A stretch of 64,000 bases of DNA from Variovorax sp. S12S4 (GCF_023195515.1 NZ_JALPKR020000002.1:930001-994000), one strand, 5' to 3'. Counted from the first letter of the stretch, positions 38,992 through 47,745 are shown. Numbers and translations: made by a program. The notes: generated from the letters alone by a model not told the origin.

Positions 38992-39828
38992 TCAGGTCTG
39001 CTTGGACGACGCGAAGCGGCGCGGAACGGTCATCAGGCGCAGCGCGTTGTCCACGCTGCTTACGCCGCCCACTTTGGAGGCCACGTCCTCCGTAAGCGCG
39101 CGCTCTTCCGCATTGAGAACGATGCCGCTCAGCTTTACCTTGCCCTGGTCGGCCTCGACGGTCACGCGGATGTCGCTGGTCGCCTCGTCGTCCTTCAGCG
39201 CCGACTTCACGCGCGCCGCAAGCGTCATGTTGGCCAGCAGTGCGCGCGAGGCCGGTGTTTCGGCAAACTCCGGCCGCTCGACCAGCGCGCGGATCTGCGC
39301 CACGCAGCTGTCCACCGAAATGCGATCTGTGTTGAGCACCAGGTCGTAGAGCACCGGGTCGCCCCATGTCACGCCGAACTGCGCATGCATGCGCGCCGCG
39401 TGCGCGTCGTCGCTGCGCCGGATTTCGGCCTCGGCAAACTCGGCGTCGTCGGTTTCCAGGTGCGCCATCAGCCATGCGACGCGATTCTTCATCGAGCGGG
39501 TGATGCGCACGCACACCACGTGCGGCACAGGCCGCAGCAGGCAGGTGGCGCCCCAGCCGCGCAGCACCACGTTGCCGCGGTCCGCCAGTGCAAAGAGTTC
39601 TTCGGCCGTGTAGAGCGCGAGGCTGCGCTTGTCGGCGGTGAGCCGTTCGACAAAGCCGGCCTTGCCGTCGCGCAGGCGGCCGATGAAGCTGGTCGGTACC
39701 TGCATGCGGTCGGCCACGCGCTCGATCGTCTCGTGGCGCATGATCTCGAGGCCGAGCTGCTCGGCAAGGCGCTGCGACACGTCCTTGGCGAGGGAGCCCA
39801 TCTCCTGGGTGAGTGCAATCACTGGCAT
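38992..39828 (-). CDS. Cytidylate-kinase-like protein fused to a BON domain
   Basis: A 278-residue two-domain protein. Residues 1-190 resemble the cytidylate-kinase-like family (VIALTQEMGSLAKDVSQRLAEQLG, then ADRGNVVLRGWGATCLL), with a loose P-loop. Residues 205-270 are a BON domain (VKSALKDDEATSDIRVTVEADQ and a GV-rich end). It starts 16 bases after tctA on the same strand, so it is a fourth gene of the transporter operon. What it phosphorylates, if anything, is unknown. The stop lies 25 bases from the convergent regulator. Confidence 0.8.
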   Translation of the reverse strand: MPVIALTQEMGSLAKDVSQRLAEQLGLEIMRHETIERVADRMQVPTSFIGRLRDGKAGFVERLTADKRSLALYTAEELFALADRGNVVLRGWGATCLLRPVPHVVCVRITRSMKNRVAWLMAHLETDDAEFAEAEIRRSDDAHAARMHAQFGVTWGDPVLYDLVLNTDRISVDSCVAQIRALVERPEFAETPASRALLANMTLAARVKSALKDDEATSDIRVTVEADQGKVKLSGIVLNAEERALTEDVASKVGGVSSVDNALRLMTVPRRFASSKQT

Positions 39829-39844
39829 GTTGGTTGTTCTCCGG

Positions 39845-41374
39845 TCAGTCCACGGGACGCTCGACGGCAAACTCGTCCGGCTTCTTCGGCTTGATGAAGG
39901 CCAGCACCTTCGAGATCAGCGGCCAGAACAGCAGCACCAGCGCCAGGGTGGTGATGCCACCGACCAGCGGGTTGGAGAACATGATCATCACATCGCCCTG
40001 CGAGACCAGCATGGCCTGGCGGAACGAGTCTTCGGCCTTGTCGCCGAGCACCAGCGCCAGCACCAGCGGCGCCAGCGGGAAGTCGAGCTTCTTGAACAGA
40101 TACCCCACCACGCCGAAGCCGAGCATGAACCAGATGTCGAGCATCGCGTTGTGCACCGTGTAGGCGCCAATGGCGCAGATCACGATGATTACTGGCGCAA
40201 TGATCGAGAACGGAATGCGCAGGATCGAGGCGAACAGCGGCACCGTGCTCAACACCACGATGAGGCCGACGATGTTGCCCAGGTACATGCTGGCGATGAG
40301 CCCCCAGACGAAGTCTTTCTGCTCGACGAACAGCAGCGGCCCGGGTTGCAGGCCCCAGATCAGCAGGCCGCCCAGCAGCACTGCGGCCGTGGGCGAACCC
40401 GGAATGCCCAGCGCCAGCATCGGCAGCAGCGCGCTGGTGCCTGCGGCGTGCGCCGCGGTCTCGGGCGCAACCACGCCTTCCATTTGGCCAGTGCCGAACT
40501 TGGAGCCGCGCTTGGACATTTTCTTGGCCAGGCCATAGGCCATGAACGAGGCCGGGGTGGCGCCGCCGGGCGTGATGCCCATCCAGATGCCGATGAGCGA
40601 ACTGCGCAGCGACGTGACCCAGTACTGCGGCAGCTGCTTCCAGGTCTGCAGCACCACCTTCGGATCGATCTTCGCGGTCTTGCCGGAGAACTTGAGGCCC
40701 TCTTCCATCGACAGCAGGATTTCGCCGATGCCGAACAGGCCGATCACCGCAATCAGGAAGTCGAAACCTCGCATCAGCTCGGGTTGGCCGAAGGTGAGTC
40801 GCAGTTGGCCCGTGACCGTATCCATGCCCACGCTCGCCAGCGCAAAGCCGAGCGCCATGGACGCCAGGATCTTGAACGGCGACCCCTTGCCCATGCCCAC
40901 GAAGCTGCAGAAGGTGAGCAGGTACACCGCAAAGAATTCGGGCGAGCCAAACTTCAGCGCAAACTTGGCCACCAGCGGCGCCAGGAAGGTGATCATGATC
41001 ACCGCCAGCAGCGCGCCGATGAACGACGAGGTGAACGCCGTGGTGAGCGCGGCGCCTGCATTGCCCTGCTGCGCCATCGGGTAGCCGTCGAAGGTGGTGG
41101 CCACCGACCACGGCTCGCCCGGAATGTTGAACAGAATGGAGGTGATGGCGCCGCCGAACAGCGCCCCCCAGTAGATGCACGACAGCATGATGATCGCCGA
41201 GGTGGGCGACATCGTGAACGTGAGGGGCAGCAGAATGGCCACGCCGTTGGCGCCGCCGAGCCCCGGGAGCACGCCGATCAGTACCCCCAGGATGATGCCG
41301 ACGAACATCAGGCCGATGTTCATGGGGGTGAGGATCACCGAGAAGCCCTGCAGCAGGGCGCTGATTTCTTCCAT
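39845..41374 (-). CDS. tctA: Tripartite tricarboxylate transporter large permease TctA
   Basis: A 509-residue membrane protein with about 11-12 membrane segments. Characteristic motifs are GVLIGVLPGLGGANGVAILLP, GEPWSVATTFDGYPMAQQG and PELMRGFDFLIAVIGLFGIGE. It forms the main channel and works with TctB and the periplasmic TctC. Its substrate is not fixed by sequence. Neighbouring oxalate-degradation genes and the shared promoter palindrome suggest oxalate or a related C2-C4 acid. Confidence 0.94.
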   Translation of the reverse strand: MEEISALLQGFSVILTPMNIGLMFVGIILGVLIGVLPGLGGANGVAILLPLTFTMSPTSAIIMLSCIYWGALFGGAITSILFNIPGEPWSVATTFDGYPMAQQGNAGAALTTAFTSSFIGALLAVIMITFLAPLVAKFALKFGSPEFFAVYLLTFCSFVGMGKGSPFKILASMALGFALASVGMDTVTGQLRLTFGQPELMRGFDFLIAVIGLFGIGEILLSMEEGLKFSGKTAKIDPKVVLQTWKQLPQYWVTSLRSSLIGIWMGITPGGATPASFMAYGLAKKMSKRGSKFGTGQMEGVVAPETAAHAAGTSALLPMLALGIPGSPTAAVLLGGLLIWGLQPGPLLFVEQKDFVWGLIASMYLGNIVGLIVVLSTVPLFASILRIPFSIIAPVIIVICAIGAYTVHNAMLDIWFMLGFGVVGYLFKKLDFPLAPLVLALVLGDKAEDSFRQAMLVSQGDVMIMFSNPLVGGITTLALVLLFWPLISKVLAFIKPKKPDEFAVERPVD

Positions 41375-41395
41375 TTCGCGTTTGCTCCGTGAAAT

Positions 41396-41917
41396 TCAGT
41401 AGCCGAGGAATCGGAGGGGATCGAGAGCGCCCTTGAACAGCGGCACCTTGAACCACACCTCGAACATGAAGAAGAAAACCGTGTTGACGACCAGTGCCGC
41501 GATGACGCTCTTCACCCACGAGTACTTGCCGAGAAACACCATGAAGAGCGCGATGTAGATCGCCGACGCCAGGTACAGCCCGAGCAAGGAGATTGCGAGT
41601 ACGTACACGATGGCCGGCAGAAGCACCGACAGCACGCGCTTGAGCTGCACGGAGTCGACGAAGATTTCGGTCTTCTTCTCTTTGCCCAGCAGCGCCTGGT
41701 ACAGGATGCCGGCGCCGGAGATCGCGATGATCGCGCCGATGTAGAAGGGAAAGTAACCCGCGCCGGGGCCGTCGCTGGTCCAGCCGGAGCCCAGCCTCTG
41801 GCTCTCGACGATGACTACAAGGCCTATTGCCAGCAGGACCGCTGCAACCACCGCCTCGACCACGTTGGTCGCTACGCCGGTGCGTGCCGCGCCTTCGGAA
41901 TTCTCGTCGTGCTCCAT
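41396..41917 (-). CDS. tctB: Tripartite tricarboxylate transporter small permease TctB
   Basis: A 173-residue protein with about four membrane segments (for example VVEAVVAAVLLAIGLVVIVES and YLASAIYIALFMVFLG) and the family-typical GPGAGYFPFYIGAIIAISG. It ends 22 bases before tctA. It is preceded by a 121-base gap from tctC that carries two hairpins, which may set a high ratio of binding protein. Confidence 0.9.
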   Translation of the reverse strand: MEHDENSEGAARTGVATNVVEAVVAAVLLAIGLVVIVESQRLGSGWTSDGPGAGYFPFYIGAIIAISGAGILYQALLGKEKKTEIFVDSVQLKRVLSVLLPAIVYVLAISLLGLYLASAIYIALFMVFLGKYSWVKSVIAALVVNTVFFFMFEVWFKVPLFKGALDPLRFLGY

Positions 41918-42012
41918 GGAGACCTCATCGTTCGTGTGTATGTACCGGGAAAGAAACGAGAGTGCAGCGCCCCGCCCGCCGCGTATCGGCGGCGGCCGCG
42001 TCCTCAGGCAAG

Positions 42013-42030
42013 GAGCGCTGCAGGGCGCTC
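42013..42030 (-). promoter_or_regulatory. Hairpin in the tctC-tctB gap
   Basis: GAGCGC-N6-GCGCTC stem just after tctC, and a second CCGCCG-N5-CGGCGG stem nearby (about 41980). Such structures often protect the tctC mRNA and cap expression of the permease genes. Confidence 0.45.
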
Positions 42031-42038
42031 GATTGCTG

Positions 42039-43064
42039 CTACTTGCTGCTGGCCAGGAAACCGGCTTCGCTCATCAGCGTGCGGTGCGTGGCTTCCGCTT
42101 CGGTCAGCCACTTGGTGAAGGGTTCGCCCGTCATGAACGTCGGGTTGAACGCGCCCTTCTCCATGTATTCCTTCCAGTCGGGCGTGGCTGCGATCTTGGT
42201 CAGCAGGTCGACATAGAAAGCGCGCTGCTCGGGCGTGACGCCCGGGGCCATGAAGATGCCACGCAGCATCGTGTACTTGGTGGGAACACCGGCTTCCTTG
42301 CAGGTGGGAATGTCGTTCCACGACTGCGTCTCGGTCACCTTGGCCTTGAACGGCATGCGCTCGTCGTCGAACACGCACAGCGCACGCAGCTTGCCCGCGC
42401 GCCACTGGGCCACGGCCTCGATCGGGTTGTTCACGGTCGACTGCACATGGCCGCCCACCAGCTGCACCGCCACTTCGCCGCCGCCCTTGAACGGCACATA
42501 GATGAACTTGGTGCCGGTGGCCTTCTCGAGCGCCACGGTGATGATCTGGTCTTCCTGCTTGGAGCCGGTGCCAGCCATCTTGAACTTGCTCGGTCCCGCC
42601 GCCTTGGCTGCCGCGATGTACTCCGCGGCGCTCTTGTACGGCTGCTCGGCATTGGTCCACAGCACGAACTGGTCGAGCGCCAGCATCGCTACAGGCGTCA
42701 TGTCCTTCCAGTTGAAGGGCACGCCGGTGGCCATGGGCGTGGTGAACAGGTTCGACAGCGAGATGATGATCTTGTGCGGATCGCCCTTGGCTTCCTTCAC
42801 CGCCAGAAAGCCTTCGGCGCCCGCGCCTCCCGACTTGTTGACGACGATCAGCGGCTCTTTCATCAGCTTGTACTTGATGACGATGCCCTGCAGCAATCGG
42901 CCCATCTGGTCGGCGCCTCCGCCGGTGCCCGCTGGAATCACGAACTCCACCGGCTTGGCGGGTTCCCATGCTGCAGCTGGTGCAGTGGCCGCGAGTGCCA
43001 GCATGGCAGCGGTAAAGACTTTGGCCCGGCAAGCGTGGGCACGCGAAAAGAAGTTCTTCATCAT
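42039..43064 (-). CDS. tctC: Tripartite tricarboxylate transporter periplasmic binding protein TctC
   Basis: A 341-residue Bug/TctC-type solute receptor. Signal peptide ends at AAAW (about residue 32), then KPVEFVIPAGTGGGADQMGRLL and VNKSGGAGAEGFLAVKEAKG, the hallmark phosphate/carboxylate-binding loops of the family. Its promoter region contains the palindrome at 43160-43173. Bug proteins are diverse, so the ligand cannot be read from sequence; context suggests a small dicarboxylate such as oxalate. Confidence 0.92.
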   Translation of the reverse strand: MMKNFFSRAHACRAKVFTAAMLALAATAPAAAWEPAKPVEFVIPAGTGGGADQMGRLLQGIVIKYKLMKEPLIVVNKSGGAGAEGFLAVKEAKGDPHKIIISLSNLFTTPMATGVPFNWKDMTPVAMLALDQFVLWTNAEQPYKSAAEYIAAAKAAGPSKFKMAGTGSKQEDQIITVALEKATGTKFIYVPFKGGGEVAVQLVGGHVQSTVNNPIEAVAQWRAGKLRALCVFDDERMPFKAKVTETQSWNDIPTCKEAGVPTKYTMLRGIFMAPGVTPEQRAFYVDLLTKIAATPDWKEYMEKGAFNPTFMTGEPFTKWLTEAEATHRTLMSEAGFLASSK

Positions 43065-43159
43065 GTTGTCTCCTGTGTAAGGGTGCGCTCTATTTTTTAA
43101 AGAATCTGAGCCGAGATGCGAACAGGGCAGATGGTGCGCGCAGCACGAACATCGCTTGC

Positions 43160-43173
43160 TTGACCATGGTCAA
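43160..43173. promoter_or_regulatory. Second FNR-type palindrome, upstream of tctC
   Basis: TTGACC-AT-GGTCAA, the same core as at 38274-38289, 96 bases before the tctC start. Two occurrences in front of two functionally linked operons support a shared regulator. Confidence 0.7.
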
Positions 43174-43354
43174 CTTTTCAAAGATTTTGTCTTGGGGTTA
43201 GCCCGCGCCGTGTGGTTGGACGGGCTGCGCAAGCGAGCCGCGCGGAGCCCACTCCCGGTGCGTGCGGGTGCCCATTTCCCCCGCTCCAGGGTGTATTCGG
43301 GTAAACCCTAGAATAGAGGGGTCTACCCACTCACCAGATCCAGGAGTCCCTTTT

Positions 43355-43594
43355 ATGTCTACCCTTGACCGATCGTCCAGCGCGAGCACATTCGGCAGTG
43401 GCTTGGCTGGCGCGCTCAAGGCGCTTGCAGAAGAAGCAAGCGTGCTCGTTCAGGCCCTGCTGAGCCCAGGCAAGATCATCAGCGAGGTCGAAGAAATGCG
43501 CGCCCTTCAAACGCGCGCCGACCGCATCGAAGCCTCCGACCCGGCGCGCGCAGCCGCGCTGCGCTGGCACGCCTCGCGCGTCGGCCTGCGCTGA
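43355..43594 (+). CDS. Small conserved alpha-helical protein, paralogue of the one at 25801
   Basis: A 79-residue protein with AGGAG 8 bases before the ATG. Over half of its residues match the 78-residue protein at 25801, including ALLSP-KII-EVE-MR-LQ and the end ASR(V/I)GLR. It contains no membrane segment. The family function is unknown. It is followed after 71 bases by a tRNA gene on the same strand. Confidence 0.7.
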   Translation: MSTLDRSSSASTFGSGLAGALKALAEEASVLVQALLSPGKIISEVEEMRALQTRADRIEASDPARAAALRWHASRVGLR

Positions 43595-43665
43595 GCGCTG
43601 CCGCCCCCAAAGCAAGGGGCAGTTCGAGCCGCAAGCGAACTGGTAAAGTTCGGGCCGTCTACCGC

Positions 43666-43740
43666 GTCTTCGTAGTTCAATGGATAGAACGGGGTCCTCC
43701 TAAGACTCAGATACAGGTTCGATTCCTGTCGAAGGCACCA
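43666..43740 (+). tRNA. tRNA-Arg (anticodon CCT)
   Basis: A 75-base cloverleaf: acceptor GTCTTCG / CGAAGGC, D-stem GTTC/GAAC, anticodon stem GGGTC/GACTC with loop CTCCTAA (anticodon CCT, reads AGG), T-stem ACAGG/CCTGT with loop TTCGATT, and an encoded CCA end. Confidence 0.95.
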
Positions 43741-43753
43741 CCGCACACCAAGT

Positions 43754-44622
43754 TCAGATGCCGCCACGTTGCGTGCGGCTGATGAAGTCAAGCATGAGCG
43801 CCACGGCAGCGGCCGCGTGCGTCTCGAGCAGGAAATGCCCGCCGTCGAAAACATGCGCTTCCATGCGCGGCAGGTCCTGCATCCACGACAGCGTTTCAGC
43901 GATATCGAAGTAGGGGTCGTGACGGCCCCACAGCATGAGCGCGGGCGGTTGCCATTCTTTCAGGTACTTCGCGATCACATCGAAACGCGCGGCGTGGTTC
44001 TTGTAGTCGGCAATGAGCGCGCGCTGGGTTTCCATGCGCCCGGGAAGGTTCATCACCCTCCAGTCCTCCACCCAGGTTCCGCCTCTGATCGTGGCGGCGA
44101 CTTCTTCCGGCAGGCCGCCGGTGTATTGCTCGCGCGTGAACTCGAAGGTCAGTTCGACGGCCGCGGCTGCCTCGTTCTCCTTGGTCGGATTCGACCAGAG
44201 CTTCAATTGGGCGTCCCAGACGGGGCCGAAGCCGGTTCGATGCGCGTTCGCGTTCTGGATGACGAGCCCCGCAACCAACTCCGGCGCGCGCATGGCAATC
44301 TGAAGGCCGACGGCCGCGCCCGAGTCATGCAGGTAGATCAAGCGACGCTTGATCGCCAGTCGATCCAGCAGTTCGAGAATCGCATCGCTGAACGCTGCAA
44401 ATGAAGGCGACGGCAGAACATCGGACTGGCCAAAGCCGGGAAGGTCGGGCGCGATCACATGAGCGACTTGCGACAGCTCGGGTATGACGTCCCGAAACTC
44501 GCGCGCGGAGCTCGGAAATCCGTGCAGGAGCAGTACGGTGGGCTTGGAGGCCTCCCCGCCGTGATGAAGGCCAGCTCCGTGCCGCCGGACAAGCGCAGCC
44601 GTTGCGGGGTTGCCGGGTTCAT
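43754..44622 (-). pseudogene. Alpha/beta hydrolase (epoxide hydrolase/haloalkane dehalogenase-like) with a -1 frameshift
   Basis: Restoring one G in the G4 tract at 44554-44557 gives a 289-residue enzyme from ATG 44622 (AAGGAG 7 bases upstream) to 43754. It then has the oxyanion motif LLLHGFPSS, the nucleophile elbow YLHDSGAAVG (Asp nucleophile), an acid in WGRHDPYFD and the catalytic His in DGGHFLLE. As given, only the C-terminal 234 residues read from an internal ATG at 44458, and the fold lacks its first strands. The substrate is unknown. It could be a sequencing error rather than a dead gene. Confidence 0.75.
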
Positions 44623-44691
44623 GTCAGAACTCCTTGACCGGTTAAATCACTCCGCAGGATAGGAAGCATTTCGCTGCGTGTGAAGACCACC

Positions 44692-45582
44692 TCAGGTGGT
44701 CTCGAACGCCGGCCTGAAAACCCTGGCCGCAAAATCCGCGAGCGTCGTCGGGGTGATCTCGGTAGGGCCCTTGTCGTACTCGCCGTCCAGGCGTCCCAAA
44801 GAGAATGCCTCGCTCATTTCCGCCAACTGCGCGGCGGCGTTCGCCGAGAAGCCCTGCTGCATCAGCACCGCCTTGGCTTGCGCCGGATCGGATTGGACAT
44901 ACGCGAGGTCCGGCCTGCCGATGGCCTTGCCGAGCAACGCCGTCGCTTCCTTCATCGTGTAGAGGCTTGGCGCACGCAGATGGAGCACGCGCTTGCCCTT
45001 GCCCGAGGGCGTGCCCAACTCGCGCGCTATGACTTGCGCGATGTCGGCCGTGGCCACCATCGGCAGCGGCGAATTGGGCGCGGTCATGTCCGCGTACGCG
45101 CCGATGCTGCGGATCATCTCTATCGCGGCCAGGTGGTTCTCGAAGAAGTAGCCGGGCCGCGCGTGCAGCACGTCCACGCCGGCGAGTTGGTCGAGGCGCT
45201 GCTCCTGCCGATGCAGGCCCGCGATCGGTCCGGTTCCCGCGCTCACATGCGCGCCGACGCTGCTGAGATTCACGACGCGTTTCACCTCGGCCGCGGCGAT
45301 TGCGCGCGTGATGGCATCGCCCAGCCGATCTTGCTCCGCAAGCATATCGTCCGCTGCGTAATCGGTAGGGATCATCGTGTAGACGGCCGTGGCACCAGCG
45401 AATGCGCGGGCCAGGAAGCCCGCATCGCCGATGTCGCCAGCCGCGATGTCCGCGCCCGCGGCCTTCAGGGAAGCGAGCGATCCCGCATGGCGGCCGACAA
45501 CGCGTACGGCCATGCCTTGCGCGAGCAACAGTGCCGCGACTTTGGAGCTGATGTTGCCGTTGGAGCCGAGAAGTACATACAT
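44692..45582 (-). CDS. NmrA-like NAD(P)-binding protein
   Basis: A 296-residue Rossmann-fold protein of the NmrA/SDR-atypical type: MYVLLGSNGNISSKVAALLL start with a GxxGxxx-type glycine motif (GSNGNIS), VVGRHAGSLASLKAAGADIAAGD, and VKRVVNLSSVGAHVS. Members act as redox sensors or quinone/ether reductases. AGGAA precedes the ATG at 45582. The divergent LysR gene is probably its regulator. Confidence 0.85.
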   Translation of the reverse strand: MYVLLGSNGNISSKVAALLLAQGMAVRVVGRHAGSLASLKAAGADIAAGDIGDAGFLARAFAGATAVYTMIPTDYAADDMLAEQDRLGDAITRAIAAAEVKRVVNLSSVGAHVSAGTGPIAGLHRQEQRLDQLAGVDVLHARPGYFFENHLAAIEMIRSIGAYADMTAPNSPLPMVATADIAQVIARELGTPSGKGKRVLHLRAPSLYTMKEATALLGKAIGRPDLAYVQSDPAQAKAVLMQQGFSANAAAQLAEMSEAFSLGRLDGEYDKGPTEITPTTLADFAARVFRPAFETT

Positions 45583-45666
45583 GGCGGTTTCCTTCATGGG
45601 TGATGTTGCGATGGGTGCCATGGTGCGCGCTGCGGTTGTTTCCAGAAAGCGCCTGCGACAGAATTC

Positions 45667-45689
45667 ATTGTCCAGTTGTGGAGAACAAT
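45667..45689. promoter_or_regulatory. LysR-type operator candidate
   Basis: ATTGT-N13-ACAAT imperfect inverted repeat in the gap between the divergent NmrA and LysR genes, ending 3 bases before the LysR ATG. The position suits autoregulation plus control of the NmrA gene. Confidence 0.4.
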
Positions 45690-45692
45690 CGC

Positions 45693-46610
45693 ATGAAGGC
45701 TCCTGCCATCTCCTTCGGCCGCCTGGCGGCCTTCGTCGCGGTGGCCGAGGCCGGCACCTTCACCGCCGCTGCCGAACGCCTGAACACGACCAAGTCCGCG
45801 GTGAGCCAGGCGGTGGCGTTGCTCGAGCGTGAACTGGGCACGCAGCTTTTGCAGCGATCCACGCGCAAGCTCGCCATCACCGAAGCAGGGGTTGCGTTTC
45901 TCGCCGACTGCCGTGAGCTGCTGGCCGGTGCGGAGGCTGCGATGGAGCGGGCACGCAGCGGGCGCGCGCAACCTTCGGGTACGTTGCGGCTCACCAGCCC
46001 GCAAGCATCGGCCGGCATGGTCGCGAGCTGGATCGCGGCGTATAGCGAGCGCTATCCGGCAATGCGCGTGGACTATGTGCCCACCGACCGCAAACTCGAT
46101 GTGATTGCCGAGCACTTCGACCTCACGATCCGCATCGGGCCGATGGCCGATTCCGGCCTTCGCGCGGTGGTGCTCGAGGAACTCGGGCTTTGGACCGTCG
46201 CCGCGCCCAGCTATCTCGCCCGCCATGGCACGCCGCGCAAGCCAGAGGAGCTCGCGAAGCACGAGTGGATTGCGCTGTCGCTGCTGCCGGCTCCGTGGTC
46301 GATCGATCTCGAGCGCGGCGGCCGAAAGGTGCGTGTGAAGCTGCGCGGATCGATATCGGCGGCGAGCACGGACGCCGTGCTGCAACTGGTGCGCCAGGGC
46401 GCGGGCATCTCTTTTTTTCCGAGTACGGCAAACGTCCGCGCCGAGGTGGAAGCCGGGCGCCTTGTTCGTCTTTTTCCTGGCTGGGCGTCGGGCCGCATGT
46501 TTCTCTACGCGGCCTATCCGGGCAACATCGCCCCTCCCGCAAAGACGCGCGCGTTCATCGACCTTGCGAAGGAAGCGGTGCGATCTCGCAGCAAAGGACA
46601 AGAGTCCTGA
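45693..46610 (+). CDS. LysR-family regulator divergent from the NmrA-like gene
   Basis: A 305-residue LTTR: FVAVAEAGTFTAAAERLNTTKSAVSQAVALLERELG helix-turn-helix, then the CrgA/PecT-type effector domain with PSGTLRLTSPQASAGMV and YSERYPAMRVDYVPTDR. The C terminus is basic. It most likely controls the NmrA-like gene 110 bases away; the effector is unknown. Confidence 0.9.
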   Translation: MKAPAISFGRLAAFVAVAEAGTFTAAAERLNTTKSAVSQAVALLERELGTQLLQRSTRKLAITEAGVAFLADCRELLAGAEAAMERARSGRAQPSGTLRLTSPQASAGMVASWIAAYSERYPAMRVDYVPTDRKLDVIAEHFDLTIRIGPMADSGLRAVVLEELGLWTVAAPSYLARHGTPRKPEELAKHEWIALSLLPAPWSIDLERGGRKVRVKLRGSISAASTDAVLQLVRQGAGISFFPSTANVRAEVEAGRLVRLFPGWASGRMFLYAAYPGNIAPPAKTRAFIDLAKEAVRSRSKGQES

Positions 46611-47039
46611 CAGTTCTCCCGTCAGCTTGGGGCGCTACTGGCCTTCGAGATGCCGAGTGCCTATTCCGGCGCGGCCGGCGTACGCAAGGCCGGCGACGAT
46701 GCCTGTTGCTGGCCCTGCATCGGGCCGACGAAAGCGACCGGTCCGGGCTCGCCTTGCGTCCTGCGCCCGATGCCTCGTACGAGGTGGCGCGGTAGATGGT
46801 GGGTTCTTCTCAACTGCTCCAGCGCCTCGCTGCGGGCTGGTTCCGACACCGGTAGAAACATCTGCAATACGCTCATGATGTCATCCCGTGAGGCCAGAAA
46901 AGAATGTGGCTGGCTCGCAGTGATCGGAGCACAGCTTCCAGTTTCAGCGGCCTCTGGCGTGGCCGCAGGAGGCGCATTATGGGCGCACTGCGCCGGCACG
47001 CCACTACAGCCACGCGGGCAGTAGTGTTGCTGTGTTTTC
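46611..47039. other. Poorly coding intergenic stretch
   Basis: This 429-base gap holds no convincing gene on either strand apart from the weak candidate at 46661-46876. No clear terminator, repeat or RNA gene is visible. Base composition is slightly less GC-rich than the neighbours near 46880-47040. Confidence 0.5.
46661..46876 (-). CDS. Possible small protein of 71 residues
   Basis: Starts MSVLQMFLPVSEPARSEALE with GGGA about 9 bases upstream and ends in a Gln/Ser/Pro-rich tail. The first 30 residues look protein-like; the rest could be chance. No family is recognised. Low confidence. Confidence 0.25.
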   Translation of the reverse strand: MSVLQMFLPVSEPARSEALEQLRRTHHLPRHLVRGIGRRTQGEPGPVAFVGPMQGQQQASSPALRTPAAPE

Positions 47040-47345
47040 TCAGTTGCCGGAATCTTCGCGGCGGGCGCTCTCTTCGGCGGCGCGGCGGCGTGCACGGCGC
47101 GTGGCCAGCTCGGCCGCCCGTTGCAATGCCCGCAGCTGAAAGGTCACATCGTGAATTTCGCCGACAAGGCCGAACTGCTTGCAGGCGTCGATGCGATCGG
47201 CGGCGCCGCCGCGCCAGTCCACAGGCGCCGAGGCTCCTTTCGGGGCAACGAGGTGCATCAGCTCGGCGACGCAGGCGGTCACGTCGTCGGCGGCGGCTCT
47301 CAGCGCGGATGTCGCTGTATCGACATCGCTGTCGCGCTTCATCAT
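47040..47345 (-). CDS. Hypothetical helical protein of about 100 residues
   Basis: Residues include VTACVAELMHLVAPKG, FGLVGEIHDVTFQLRALQRAAELA and a basic tail RRARRRAAEESARRED. AAGGA lies 7 bases before the second ATG (47342). An in-frame ATG at 47447 would add 34 residues of weaker character. No family is recognised. Confidence 0.5.
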   Translation of the reverse strand: MMKRDSDVDTATSALRAAADDVTACVAELMHLVAPKGASAPVDWRGGAADRIDACKQFGLVGEIHDVTFQLRALQRAAELATRRARRRAAEESARREDSGN

Positions 47346-47670
47346 TGCGTCCTTGACGGTGACGCGCACAGGCGGTCTCGGGCGCCTCTCCGTGCTTCGC
47401 TCATGCATTTTCTTGTCCACGGCATTCGATTCCGAAAGGGAGTTCATTGCGCTGGTCGGTGAGCAGCATCGGCGGGCGATCCACCGGCTTGAAGTTGCGC
47501 ATGCTACTGCTATTGGCCTAGCGAGGCTTCGGACAGCCGGATTCACTCCCCTGAAACGCATGCACACGCATGTTTCTTCGCAGCCACTGTGTGGGCCCGA
47601 ATAGGCATTGAAGCCGAGCTAAACGGCGCGTCGAAGTGTCTAATGCATTGATCATGTAAGGAGCCGCAAC
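47346..47670. other. Gap upstream of the leader ORF and GGDEF-EAL gene
   Basis: About 325 bases. It contains the possible N-terminal extension of the hypothetical gene (to 47447) and the inverted repeat CATGC-ACAC-GCATG at 47559-47572, which could be an operator for the GGDEF-EAL transcript. No other feature is evident. Confidence 0.4.
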
Positions 47671-47745
47671 ATGAGGCATTTGGTACGCACATTCGCAGCA
47701 TTCGCGCTCGGACTTGCGATCAGGAAAGCGGACGAAGCCCTATGA
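47671..47745 (+). CDS. 24-codon leader ORF overlapping the GGDEF-EAL gene
   Basis: ATG at 47671 with a full AAGGAG 7 bases upstream; encodes a 24-residue, hydrophobic and basic peptide starting MRHLVRTFAAFALG. Its TGA stop overlaps the ATG of the next gene (ATGA). The next gene has no ribosome site of its own, so its translation probably depends on this ORF. Confidence 0.55.
   Translation: MRHLVRTFAAFALGLAIRKADEAL

Noticed and set aside
43198..43300. Possible intergenic repeat or small RNA before the 79-residue gene
   Set aside because: GC-rich blocks are present, but there is no clear hairpin-plus-T-run and no second copy in the window.
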